10,360 nucleotides of DNA from JAWVEV01 sp033856535 (GCA_033856535.1 JAWVEV010000105.1:1-10360), one strand, 5' to 3'; positions 1 to 7,174 are shown, counted from the first letter of the stretch. Numbers and translations: made by a program. Notes: a model not told the origin generated them from the sequence alone.

Positions 1-396
1 CGACAGGTCGTTGGCCACCGGCGCCATCAGGCGCTCGTAGGCCTCGCGGTCCGGGCCCAGGCCCGCCGCCGTGACGGCCACCGAGCGCTCCAGCATCACC
101 GCGGTGCCGTCGTCGAGCGGGTGGGCCAGCGGCGCCTCCGGATGCACCAGCTCGATGCCCATCCGCTCCAGCGGCAGGCTCCGGAAGAAGGGGGAGCCGG
201 CGACGAGGGGATGGACGGCCGAGCACACGTCGTGGACGAAGCCCGGCGCCGTCAGCTCCTCCGACCGGCAGCCGCCGCCGACGGTCTCGCGCGCCTCGAT
301 CAGGAGCACCGAGCGCCCGGCGCGCGCGAGCGTCAGCGCCGCCGCGAGCCCGTTGGGGCCCGCGCCGACGACGATCGCGTCGCGGCCGGCGCTCAG
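1..396 (-). CDS. FAD-dependent oxidoreductase, PYROXD2/phytoene-desaturase-like, N-terminal part
   Basis: The 132 visible codons encode the N-terminal part of a flavin amine oxidase/phytoene-desaturase-type enzyme; the rest lies beyond the left edge. A dinucleotide-binding Rossmann motif, DAIVVGAGPNGLAAA, sits at about residues 6-20. A second strand, VLLIEARETVGG, follows at about 30-41 and would contact the ADP ribose of FAD. Downstream text (PGFVHDVCSAVHPL, then SPFFRSLPLERMGIEL and PLAHPLDDG) matches my memory of actinobacterial PYROXD2-like proteins. The substrate cannot be told. The start is a problem: no ATG, GTG or TTG lies between the preceding stop codon and the Rossmann motif in this frame. 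The drawn start is a CTG at 396-394 that overlaps the previous gene's TGA (CTGA), giving an N-terminus of (M)SAGRDAIVVGAG. The nearest conventional start is a GTG at 486-484, 90 bases inside the upstream gene. It is last in the visible operon. The family assignment is firm; the start is uncertain. Confidence 0.8.
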   Translation of the reverse strand, partial: MSAGRDAIVVGAGPNGLAAALTLARAGRSVLLIEARETVGGGCRSEELTAPGFVHDVCSAVHPLVAGSPFFRSLPLERMGIELVHPEAPLAHPLDDGTAVMLERSVAVTAAGLGPDREAYERLMAPVANDLS

Positions 397-1145
397 CGGC
401 GCGCGAGCCGCCGCAGCGGCGCGGTCATGCGGTATCCGGTCGAGCGCAGCGCGGCGTTGTGCCAGACGTTGCCGGCCCGCGCCCACTGGCGCCGCTTGTC
501 GACGCACACCACTCGCGTGTCCACCCGCGCCTGCACCCCGAAGTGCGCCGCCAGCTTGGCGAGCGTGCGCTCCCAGAAGACGTCCTCCTGGCGGTGCCCG
601 CCGAGCATCATGCCGACCTCGTAGATGGGATCGTTGGCCCGGATCAGCAGCTGCGCCTGCGCGACGGTCATCGCGTCCTCCTTGGCGGCGCTGAAGGTGA
701 TCCAGCCGGCGAACATGTGGCCCTGCGGGGTCATCAGCGTGAACGACTCCTCGTCGGCGTACAGCACCATCACGCCGGTCGAGAGCTTCATGCCCCCGGG
801 GACGCTCATGTTGATCACGGCCACCTCGCCCGGCGCCAGCCCGGTGATGGGCCCGTAGAAGCGCTGGTCCGACGGCCAGAAGTCGGGGAAGCGCGAGCGC
901 CAGGTCGCGATCAGGTCGGTCGGCGAGACCACCTCGGCCGGCAGCCGCACCTGGTACGTCTTCTGCCACATCTTCCCGAAGCCCTGGATCGGGCTCATCA
1001 GCCGGCGTCCCTCGACGTTGCGGTTCACCGCCTCGTCGGAGATGTCGCTCACGCGCAGGCGCGAGACCGACTTCGCCCAGTGGGTGGCGTCGCGGGCCGC
1101 CGCGACCTCCTCGGGACGGGCGTCGCCCTCGTCCGGTGCGGTCAT
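393..1145 (-). CDS. Conserved protein of unknown function (250 aa)
   Basis: This is a soluble-looking protein of 250 residues with no signal peptide, no membrane segment and no catalytic motif I can name. Its middle is rich in aromatic residues: GFGKMWQKTYQVRLP at 55-69, then RFPDFWPSDQRFYGPITG at 85-102. A section that looks beta-rich follows, with APGEVAVINMSVPGG at 104-118, STGVMVLYADEESFTLMTP at 122-140 and GHMFAGWITFS at 142-152. The C-terminal part has DPIYEVGMMLGGH at 172-184 and a closing WHNAALR segment at 228-234. From memory, similar proteins exist in other actinobacteria, annotated as hypothetical or DUF1990/SRPBCC-like. An alpha/beta ligand-binding fold is possible but unproven. 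The ATG start is supported by AGGAG at 1156-1152, six bases upstream. It begins 13 bases after the STAS gene ends and overlaps the oxidoreductase start, so co-transcription is likely. A link to the signalling genes or to the oxidoreductase is inference. Confidence 0.8.
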   Translation of the reverse strand: MTAPDEGDARPEEVAAARDATHWAKSVSRLRVSDISDEAVNRNVEGRRLMSPIQGFGKMWQKTYQVRLPAEVVSPTDLIATWRSRFPDFWPSDQRFYGPITGLAPGEVAVINMSVPGGMKLSTGVMVLYADEESFTLMTPQGHMFAGWITFSAAKEDAMTVAQAQLLIRANDPIYEVGMMLGGHRQEDVFWERTLAKLAAHFGVQARVDTRVVCVDKRRQWARAGNVWHNAALRSTGYRMTAPLRRLARR

Positions 1146-1151
1146 CGTCGT

Positions 1152-1156
1152 CTCCT
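1152..1156 (-). promoter_or_regulatory. Ribosome binding site of the 250-aa gene
   Basis: AGGAG on the minus strand lies six bases before the ATG at 1145. It sits just after the TAG stop of the STAS gene. It is one of the clearest Shine-Dalgarno sequences in the window and settles the start of the 250-residue protein. Confidence 0.6.
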
Positions 1157-1158
1157 GT

Positions 1159-1509
1159 CTATGCCACGCCGGCGGCCGCGAGCGCCTCGCGCTCGTCGCC
1201 GCGGATGTCGATCGCCTCGTCGAGGCGGGTCAGCTCGAAGATCTGCCGGTAGTGCTCGCTCAGCCCGAACGCGATCAGCTTGCGGCGCTGCCGGTTGGCC
1301 CGCACGAGCAGGGTCACCAGCAGGCCGATGCCGCCGCTGTTCATGTACTCGAGGCCGCTGAAGTTCAGGACGACGGCCTTCGTCCCGTCGCCGGCGCGCT
1401 CGTAGGCCGACATCAGCACGTCCTCCGAGCCGGACGTGATGTCGCCCCGGATGTCCAGGATCGCCGCGCCGCCCGCGGTCCGGACCTCCATCGTGGTGGT
1501 CTCGCTCAT
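1159..1509 (-). CDS. STAS-domain anti-sigma-factor antagonist (second of two)
   Basis: This 116-residue single-domain STAS protein matches the usual size of SpoIIAA/RsbV-type anti-anti-sigma factors. The order is typical: an opening beta strand with AAILDIRGDITSGSE at 15-29, a KAVVLNFSGLEYMNSGGIGLL stretch at 44-64, a helix VTLLVRANRQRRK, and FELTRLDEAIDI near the end. Ser58 in YMNSGG occupies the place of the serine that SpoIIAB/RsbW-type kinases phosphorylate and SpoIIE/RsbU-type phosphatases release. The preceding residue is Asn instead of the common Asp. Its ATG overlaps the stop of the first STAS gene (ATGA), so the two are translationally coupled. Expected role: a cytoplasmic switch protein acting with the phosphatase/HATPase gene two positions upstream. 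Its actual binding partner is unknown. Confidence 0.9.
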   Translation of the reverse strand: MSETTTMEVRTAGGAAILDIRGDITSGSEDVLMSAYERAGDGTKAVVLNFSGLEYMNSGGIGLLVTLLVRANRQRRKLIAFGLSEHYRQIFELTRLDEAIDIRGDEREALAAAGVA

Positions 1510-1865
1510 GTGCTCGCTCCCGGTCCGGGGGTTGCCAGTGCGTCATCGGGCACGATCCGCATGAAGTCCGACAGGCGGGTGATCTCGAAGATCTCCCGGT
1601 AGTGCGGGGTGAGCCCGCGCGCGCTCACCTCGCGGCGCTCGGCGCGGGCGCGGGCCAGCAGGCCCACGATCAGCGCGATGCCGGTGCTGTTGATGTAGTC
1701 CGCCTCGGCGAAGTCGAGCATCAGCTCGGCGCGGCCCAGGGCGGCGGCCTCGGCGCCGGCGCGCGCGATCGCGGGCTCCGCGCCGGCGTCGATCCGCCCG
1801 CGCAGCTCGATCACGGCCACCCCGTCGCGGTCGGCGACGACGGCTCCGGACTCAGTCGCGTTCAT
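1506..1865 (-). CDS. STAS-domain anti-sigma-factor antagonist (first of two)
   Basis: This is a 119-residue STAS protein. After a short lead, GVAVIELRGRIDAGAEPA at 15-32 forms the opening strands. AELMLDFAEADYINSTGIAL at 46-65 carries the expected phospho-acceptor Ser60 in the context NST. A helix, VGLLARARAERREV, and the segment HYREIFEITRLSDFMRI at 88-104 follow. The latter closely matches HYRQIFELTRLDEAIDI in the neighbouring STAS protein, so the two are paralogs. The ATG at 1865 is chosen because it overlaps the phosphatase stop codon (ATGA) and gives the normal length of this family; longer readings in the same frame add Arg-rich out-of-family sequence. Known family role: in the unphosphorylated form it binds an anti-sigma kinase and frees the kinase's client. 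Partner and client here are not visible. Confidence 0.9.
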   Translation of the reverse strand: MNATESGAVVADRDGVAVIELRGRIDAGAEPAIARAGAEAAALGRAELMLDFAEADYINSTGIALIVGLLARARAERREVSARGLTPHYREIFEITRLSDFMRIVPDDALATPGPGAST

Positions 1866-3463
1866 GGTCCCCCCTCCAGGTCGAAGCCGAGCTCGAGCGT
1901 GTGGCGGTCGCCGTCGGTCTCGGCGCGCATCTCGTCCACCATCCGCTCGATCAGGAAGAGGCCCCAACCGCGCGGGGACTGCATCCCCGCGAGCTTGGCC
2001 TCGAGGTCGGGGAGCACCGGCGAGCCGGCCGGCGCCTCGCCGCCCAGGTCCGTGATCCGCACCCACAGCCGTCCGCCGTCCAGCGAGACCCGGATCGTTG
2101 CCGGGACGTCCTCGCGGTAGCGGTTGCCGTGCTCCATGGCGTTCATCGTGGCCTCGCCCACCGCGGTCTTCAGCCGCTCCAGCCGCTCGCCCGCCAGCCC
2201 GAGCGGCGCGGCGACCTCCGCCACGCGCTCGATCGCCAGCCGCTCGTTGCCCGGAGCGCTCGGGATGCTGACCTCGGCCAGCACGCGCTCCGCCTCCGGG
2301 CCGCCGATCCCGGCGCCGAGCGAGCGGCGCAGCGTGACCAGCGTGATGTCGTCCTCCTGCTCCCAGCCGGCGCCGGTGAAGGACGCCAGGGCGCCGAGCA
2401 TCGAGTCGATCATCGCCTGCCCGTCGCCGCCGCGGCCGACCAGCTCGAGGGTGCGCGGGAAGCCGAACATCTCGCCGGAGGGGTTGTGGGCCTCGGCCAG
2501 GCCGTCGCTGTGCAGCAGGACCGTCTCTCCGGGCTGAACGACCGCCTCGCGCTCCTCGTACTGCATGCCCGGGAGCAGGCCCAGCGGCATCCCGCGGGCG
2601 CGCAGCTCGGCGCCGCCCTCGGCCGTGGCGACGTACGGCAGGTTGTGGCCGGCGTTCGCGAACGTCAGACGGCCGGTCTGGCGCTCGAGGACCGCGTAGA
2701 GGCAGGTCACGAACATCTTCTCCGGCATGTCCGGGCAGAGCAGCTCGTTGACCTCCTCGAGCACCTCGCCCGGCGCGACCAGCCGCTGCGCGGTCGAGCG
2801 CAGCAGGGTGCGGCTCGCCGCCATGACCATCGCGGCCGGGACGCCCTTGTCGGTCACGTCGCCGATCACCAGGCCCAGGCGGTCGCCGGGGAGCTCGATG
2901 AAGTCGTAGAAGTCGCCGCCCACCTCGCGGGCCGGCCGGTAGTAGGCCGCCAGCTGCCAGCCGGTGAGGTCCGGCACCTCGTGCGGCAGGAAGTTCGCCT
3001 GGATGAGCTGCGCGACGCGCAGCTCCTGCTCGATGCGCTCCCGCCCGCGGGCCTCGGCCTCCTGCTCCCGCACCAGCTGGCCCACCCGCACCGCCGGCCC
3101 GGCCTGGCCCGCCAGGCTCGACAGCAGCTTGCGGTCGTCGGCCGTGTACTCCTGCTCGGAGAGGCGCGGCCCGAGGTTCAGCACGCCGATCAGCTCGCCC
3201 TGGCTGACGAGCGGCACGGCCAGCCTCACGCCGGCCTCGCGCATGGCCACGAGCGCCGGCGAGTCGAGCTCGAGCTCCTCCACGTCCACCACGCCGCCGG
3301 CGCTCTGGAAGTAGGCGACGATCGGGTCGTTCGGGGCGATCTCGATCGCGGGCGCCTCGGGCGCGGCCGGGGCGGCCGGCGCCGGCGCCGCGGCGTCCGC
3401 GGTCCCGCGCCGGAGGCGCCGGCGGACCGCGCGAAGGGAGGTGATCGGAAGGCGTGTCGTCAT
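1862..3463 (-). CDS. GAF-like / PP2C (SpoIIE-type) phosphatase / HATPase fusion
   Basis: This is a 533-residue soluble regulator with three parts. Residues 1-40 are a basic, then Ala/Pro-rich, low-complexity lead. About 45-130 looks like a short or diverged GAF domain (VRLAVPLVSQGELIGVLNLG at 79-98). A charged helix at 128-155 joins it to a PP2C/SpoIIE phosphatase at about 158-380. That domain shows the metal-binding motifs GGDFYD (182-187), GDVTDKG (201-207), AGHN (271-274), SDGLAEA (319-325) and EDDITLV (370-376). Residues about 395-530 are an RsbW-like HATPase with an N-box EATMNAMEHGNR (437-448), TDLGG (471-475) and RGWGLFL (498-504). Family knowledge: such phosphatases dephosphorylate STAS proteins on Ser/Thr, and the HATPase can act as the opposing kinase. 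The gene overlaps the first STAS gene by four bases. The start ATG has no clear Shine-Dalgarno and follows a 38-base gap after membrane gene A. Longer upstream readings in this frame have no family match. Confidence 0.93.
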   Translation of the reverse strand: MTTRLPITSLRAVRRRLRRGTADAAAPAPAAPAAPEAPAIEIAPNDPIVAYFQSAGGVVDVEELELDSPALVAMREAGVRLAVPLVSQGELIGVLNLGPRLSEQEYTADDRKLLSSLAGQAGPAVRVGQLVREQEAEARGRERIEQELRVAQLIQANFLPHEVPDLTGWQLAAYYRPAREVGGDFYDFIELPGDRLGLVIGDVTDKGVPAAMVMAASRTLLRSTAQRLVAPGEVLEEVNELLCPDMPEKMFVTCLYAVLERQTGRLTFANAGHNLPYVATAEGGAELRARGMPLGLLPGMQYEEREAVVQPGETVLLHSDGLAEAHNPSGEMFGFPRTLELVGRGGDGQAMIDSMLGALASFTGAGWEQEDDITLVTLRRSLGAGIGGPEAERVLAEVSIPSAPGNERLAIERVAEVAAPLGLAGERLERLKTAVGEATMNAMEHGNRYREDVPATIRVSLDGGRLWVRITDLGGEAPAGSPVLPDLEAKLAGMQSPRGWGLFLIERMVDEMRAETDGDRHTLELGFDLEGGP

Positions 3464-3469
3464 CGCACC

Positions 3470-3499
3470 ATCGTTTCTACGGGCGGAGCGTCCGGACAA
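3470..3499 (-). promoter_or_regulatory. Candidate internal, leaderless promoter of the phosphatase gene
   Basis: On the minus strand TTGTCC (3499-3494) is followed 18 bases later by AACGAT (3475-3470), which ends six bases before the ATG at 3463. That spacing would place the transcript start at or very near the A of the start codon, and no Shine-Dalgarno is visible. This is the widest gap in the operon (38 bases). The -35 box matches 4 of 6 positions of TTGACA and the -10 box is imperfect, so this is a candidate only. Confidence 0.28.
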
Positions 3500-3501
3500 C
3501 G

Positions 3502-4701
3502 TTACGAGGACCGGTCCGGGCGAAGCCAGAGGGACACGTGCGCCGGCTGCATCGTCTCGCGCACGACCCCGGTGAGGGCGCCGCGGAGGGCGTCGAGGTC
3601 GGTCTCGGCGCGCAGGTGTGCGGCGAACCGCTCCAGGGTCCGCTCCGCGTCGTACTTGTGGCGGTAGAAGCGCCGGTCCACCGCGGCCTGGATGCGCCGC
3701 CGGGCCGGCCGCACCAGCGCCGCCACGGCGAGCGTCGAGAGCGCGATCGCCAGGTTCGACGCGCCCGTGAACGGCTCCAGCGCGAGCCCCAACAGCAGGG
3801 CCAGGGCGACGTAGGCCGCGGCCAGGATCGCGGTGAGCGCGCCGTAGACCAGCGCGCGGTTGATCACCAGGTCGACGTCGAAGAGCCGGTGGCGCAGGAT
3901 CGCCGCGCCGGCCGCGATCGGGAACAGGGCGAAGCCCAGCTCCGTGAGCATCGTCGACCCGCTGTCGTCGACGGCGAGGTAGATCGCGACGTCGCCGACC
4001 ACGGCGATCCCCACGACGGCCGCCGCCAGCGCGAGCCATTTCAGCTGGTCGCGCTCCACGCCCCGCGCGCGCCGGAGCCGCGCCGGGATGCCGAGGCCCG
4101 CGATCCCGACCGCGAGGACCGACCCGAGCCAGCCGGCGGCGCCGGCGGCGACCGCCAGGTCGCGCGGGATCGGCAGGTCCAGCGGGCTGTCGACCATCGT
4201 CAGCGGCTCGGAGAGGGCCCCCGGTCGCAGCGCGCCCAGGGCGAGCAGCGCCATGGCGGCGATCGCCAGCCAGGCGGCCGGCCGCCAGCGGCGGGACGGC
4301 AGCCGGCCGTCCGGGAACAGCAGCAGCGCCAGGGCGAGCAGGCCCAGCGTGAGCGGCTGGCCCACCTCCGCGACCAGCGCCGCCGCGGCTCCGCCCGGCC
4401 ACGGGTCCGCGGCGAGGAAGAGCATCCGCTCCGCGTACTGCCAGCCGAGGTCGCTCGCGGCGAGCAGCAGGCCGGTGGCGCAGAAGATCCAGCCGATCGG
4501 GTTGGCCGGCGCGCGGCGGGCGACGAGCCCGCCGACCAGCCCGAACGCCAGCGCCGCAACCGCGAACCCGATCCCGTTCGCGCCGTCGAGCGTCGCGCCG
4601 TCGGCGGGGGTCGACGCGCCGCCGGCGAGCGCCATCAGGACGACGGTGCCGGCGACCATCGCCAGGCACAGGACCGGGAGCGCGACGGCCGAATGCCTCA
4701 C
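3502..4701 (-). CDS. Polytopic membrane protein, sensor-like, paralog A
   Basis: This 399-residue membrane protein is the last of five tandem paralogs. Hydrophobic segments suggest nine to ten membrane spans across residues 5-330. Landmarks are ARRAPANPIGWIF (61-73), LLFPDGRLPSRRWRP (127-141) and a loop with SPLDLPIP (172-179). RARGVERDQLKW (211-222), RHRLFDVDLVINRALVYG (270-287) and FRP-type RPARRRIQAAVDRRFYRHKY (331-350) follow. The soluble tail ends in ETMQPAHVSLWLR (382-394). This layout recalls the membrane input half of actinobacterial sensor histidine kinases, but no HisKA, HATPase or other enzyme domain follows. The start is a GTG overlapping the stop of B (GTGA), with GGGAG eight bases upstream. 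Unlike B-E, the tail lacks the LRE ending (LRPDRSS then TAA). A role as a receptor for the downstream phosphatase is inference. Confidence 0.85.
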   Translation of the reverse strand: MRHSAVALPVLCLAMVAGTVVLMALAGGASTPADGATLDGANGIGFAVAALAFGLVGGLVARRAPANPIGWIFCATGLLLAASDLGWQYAERMLFLAADPWPGGAAAALVAEVGQPLTLGLLALALLLFPDGRLPSRRWRPAAWLAIAAMALLALGALRPGALSEPLTMVDSPLDLPIPRDLAVAAGAAGWLGSVLAVGIAGLGIPARLRRARGVERDQLKWLALAAAVVGIAVVGDVAIYLAVDDSGSTMLTELGFALFPIAAGAAILRHRLFDVDLVINRALVYGALTAILAAAYVALALLLGLALEPFTGASNLAIALSTLAVAALVRPARRRIQAAVDRRFYRHKYDAERTLERFAAHLRAETDLDALRGALTGVVRETMQPAHVSLWLRPDRSS

Positions 4702-5969
4702 CGGCTCGGCTCCCGCAGCCACAGGGAGACGTGCGCGGGCTGCATCGTGTCCCGCACGACGCCGGTGACCTCGGCGCGCAGCGCGTCGAGGTCGGTCTGC
4801 GCGCGGAGCCGCGTCGCGAACCGCTCCAGGGTCCGCTCCGCGTCGTACTTGCGGCGGTAGAAGCGCCGGTCCACCGCGGCCTGGATGCGCCGCCGAGCCG
4901 GCCGGACGAGCGCCGCCACGGCCAGGGTCGAGAGGGCGATCGCCAGGTCCGAGCCGCCGGTCAGCGGCTCCAGCGCCAGGCTCATCAGCAGGGCCAGGCC
5001 GATGTAGGTCCCGGCCAGCAGGGCGGTCAGGGCGCCGTAGACCAGCGCCCGGTTGATCACCAGGTCGATGTCGTAGATCCGGTGGCGCAGGATGGCGACG
5101 CCGGCCGCGATCGGGATGAGCGGGAAGGTGACGATCATCAGGGCCGCCACGTCGACGTGGCCGGCCGCCACGCCGGCCATCGTGATCAGGACCGCGACGG
5201 CGAAGATCCCCGCCGCGGTGGCCACCCACTTCACTTGCTGGCGCTCGACGCCCCGGGACCGGCGCAGGCGGAAGATCATCGCCGCGGCGGCGATCGGGAT
5301 CGCGACCGCGGTACCGGCCAGGCCGACCACCCAGAGCACCTGGCCGAGGCCGCGCACCTGGTCCACGCCGAACGGGCCCGGGACGCCCTTGAACTCTTCG
5401 TAGCCGATGTAGGCGGGGGCGAGCGCGGTCCCCAGCGCGAGCGTCGCGGTGGCGCTCACCGCGAGCCAGACGGCCGGGCGCCAGCCTCGGCTCGGCGGCC
5501 GGCCGTCCGGGAACAGCACGAGCAGGAGGGACGGCACCTGCACCACCGCGGGCAGGAAGCACCACTGAGAGACCCAGGCCATGATCTCGCCGCCGGGCAG
5601 CGACCCGGGCGCGATGAAGAGGGTCCGCATGGCCCACTCCTCGGCCAGGCCCGACAGCGCCAGCACGGCGGCGCCGGCGTCGAGCACCCAGCCCACCGCG
5701 TTGCGCGGCTGCCGCGCGGCCACCAGGGCGCCCACGGTCCCCATCGCGAGCGCCACGACCGCGAAGCCGATGAGGAACACGAGGTCGCCCGTCTCCCGCA
5801 CCGGGTCGCCGGCGTCGACGATGCCGAGGACGATCGCGACGGCGCTGAACGCGATCCCGGCGCCCCAGATGCCCCAGGCGAGCCGGCGCGCGCGGGCCTG
5901 GCTCAACCCTCGTCGGACCGGCTGCCGCCGGCCCGCTCGCATCCCGGTGAGCCGCCCGGGGCGTCTCAC
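4698..5969 (-). CDS. Polytopic membrane protein, sensor-like, paralog B
   Basis: This 423-residue protein is the fourth of the five tandem paralogs. Numbering below counts from the internal ATG (414-residue form). Landmarks are ARQPRNAVGWVL (76-87), LVLFPDGRPPSRGWRP (141-156) and a long loop with IGYEEFKGVPGP (179-190). RLRRSRGVERQQVKW (225-239), RHRIYDIDLVINRALVYG (286-303) and VDRRFYRRKYDAERTLERFA (357-376) follow, and the tail ends in TMQPAHVSLWLREPSR. About nine to ten membrane spans are predicted, with no enzymatic domain. The drawn start is a GTG at 5969 that overlaps the stop of C (GTGA) with GGGAG eight bases upstream, the same arrangement as paralog A. Alternatives are the ATG at 5942 and a TTG at 5906; the TTG would match the N-terminus and the 402-residue length of C but has a poor binding site. 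The chosen start adds a strongly basic N-terminus. Function is unknown; receptor is inferred. Confidence 0.82.
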   Translation of the reverse strand: MRRPGRLTGMRAGRRQPVRRGLSQARARRLAWGIWGAGIAFSAVAIVLGIVDAGDPVRETGDLVFLIGFAVVALAMGTVGALVAARQPRNAVGWVLDAGAAVLALSGLAEEWAMRTLFIAPGSLPGGEIMAWVSQWCFLPAVVQVPSLLLVLFPDGRPPSRGWRPAVWLAVSATATLALGTALAPAYIGYEEFKGVPGPFGVDQVRGLGQVLWVVGLAGTAVAIPIAAAAMIFRLRRSRGVERQQVKWVATAAGIFAVAVLITMAGVAAGHVDVAALMIVTFPLIPIAAGVAILRHRIYDIDLVINRALVYGALTALLAGTYIGLALLMSLALEPLTGGSDLAIALSTLAVAALVRPARRRIQAAVDRRFYRRKYDAERTLERFATRLRAQTDLDALRAEVTGVVRDTMQPAHVSLWLREPSR

Positions 5970-7174
5970 CGGGCCGGCTCCCGCAGCCACAGCGAGACGT
6001 GCGCGGGCTGGACCGTCTCGTGGATCGCGGCGGTGAGCACCCCGCGCAGCGCGTCCAGGTCGGTCTCGGCCCCCAGGCGTGCGGCGAAGCGCGCCAGGGT
6101 CCGCTCGGCGTCGTACTTGCGCCGGTAGAAGCGCCGGTCGACCAGGGCCTGCACCCGCCGGCGTACGGGCCGCACCAGCGCGGCCACGCCCAGCGTCGAG
6201 AGCGCGATGGCCAGGTCCGATCCGCTGGTGAGCGGCTCCAGGGCCAGGCTGAGCAGCAGCGCCAGGCCGACGTACGCGCCGGCCAGCAGGGCGGTGAGCG
6301 AGCCGTAGACCAGCGCCCGGTTGATCACCAGGTCGATGTCGTAGATGCGGTGGCGCAGGATCGCCGCGCCGGCGGCGAGCGGGATCGCGCACCAGCCGAT
6401 GACGAGCACGACGCCGCCGAGGCTCTCGGCGCCGGCGTAGAACGCCGCGACCGACGAGAAGGCGGCCACCGCGAACAGGCCCGCCGCCGCGGCCATCCAC
6501 TTCAGCTGCTGGCGCTGCTGCCCGCGGGCGCGGCGCAGCCGCATGATCATCCCGGCCGCGGCGAGCACCACGCTCACGGCCATCACCGGCCAGCCGATGA
6601 ACCCGCTGATCGCGCCGACCCACCCCGGCACCTCGAGGGCGAGCGGGTTCGCCACACCGTCGAAGGGCGCGTCGTCCAGCCGGTCGGAGAAGAGCGCCGC
6701 GTCGACCGCCACGGCGGCCGAGGAGATCCCCGCCAGCCAGACCACCAGCCGCCACCGCCGGCTCGCCAGGCGCCCGTCCGGGAAGAGCAGGAAGAGCAGC
6801 GCCGGCATGGTGAACAGCGGCACGACGAAGATCGATGCCGAGATGACGGCCGCCACCCGCCCCGCCGGAAGGCTCCCGGGGTCGCCGTAGAGGGCGTGGA
6901 CCCCGTAGCTCTCGGTGAAGGTCGAGAGCACCAGCAGGACGCCGCCTCCGATCAGGATCCAGCCCACCGGGTGGCCGGGTCGCCGGGACGCGACCAGCGC
7001 GCCGATCGTCGGCAGCACCACCACCGGCACGGCCAGAACGATCGCCAGGCCGGCACCGCCCCCGCTCTCGCCCGCGTCGCCGTCGACGATCGCGAGCACC
7101 AGCCCCGCCACGGCCAGCGCGACCGCCACGGCCCACAGGGACCACGCCAGCCGGCGGGCGGCCGCCGGGCTCAT
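5966..7174 (-). CDS. Polytopic membrane protein, sensor-like, paralog C
   Basis: This 402-residue protein is third in the tandem array. The N-terminus MSPAAARRLAWSLW leads into the first span. Landmarks are ASRRPGHPVGWIL (62-74), FLLFPDGRLASRRW (128-141) and a loop with GVANPLALEVPGW (173-185). RLRRARGQQRQQLKW (212-226), RHRIYDIDLVINRALVYG (274-291) and VDRRFYRRKYDAERTLARFA (345-364) follow, and the tail is ETVQPAHVSLWLREPAR (386-402). Hydrophobicity suggests nine to ten membrane spans followed by a soluble tail of about 70 residues. The ATG overlaps the stop of D (ATGA), and GGGAGAAGG precedes it inside the end of D. It is closest in style to A and B (FPDGRL type) rather than to D and E. No catalytic or kinase domain is present, and the ligand is unknown. 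Confidence 0.87.
   Translation of the reverse strand: MSPAAARRLAWSLWAVAVALAVAGLVLAIVDGDAGESGGGAGLAIVLAVPVVVLPTIGALVASRRPGHPVGWILIGGGVLLVLSTFTESYGVHALYGDPGSLPAGRVAAVISASIFVVPLFTMPALLFLLFPDGRLASRRWRLVVWLAGISSAAVAVDAALFSDRLDDAPFDGVANPLALEVPGWVGAISGFIGWPVMAVSVVLAAAGMIMRLRRARGQQRQQLKWMAAAAGLFAVAAFSSVAAFYAGAESLGGVVLVIGWCAIPLAAGAAILRHRIYDIDLVINRALVYGSLTALLAGAYVGLALLLSLALEPLTSGSDLAIALSTLGVAALVRPVRRRVQALVDRRFYRRKYDAERTLARFAARLGAETDLDALRGVLTAAIHETVQPAHVSLWLREPAR

Noticed and set aside
3492..3519. Hairpin CCGGAC/GTCCGG as a terminator between paralog A and the phosphatase gene
   Set aside because: The stem is six pairs with a 16-base loop and no T-run follows, so it is unlikely to end transcription. 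Part of it lies inside the coding end of A.
3502..7145. Reading the membrane genes as 700-800-residue fusion proteins
   Set aside because: The extra N-terminal parts are out-of-frame translations of the preceding paralog (Arg-rich). In-frame overlapping starts give proteins of 398-423 residues that align with each other.
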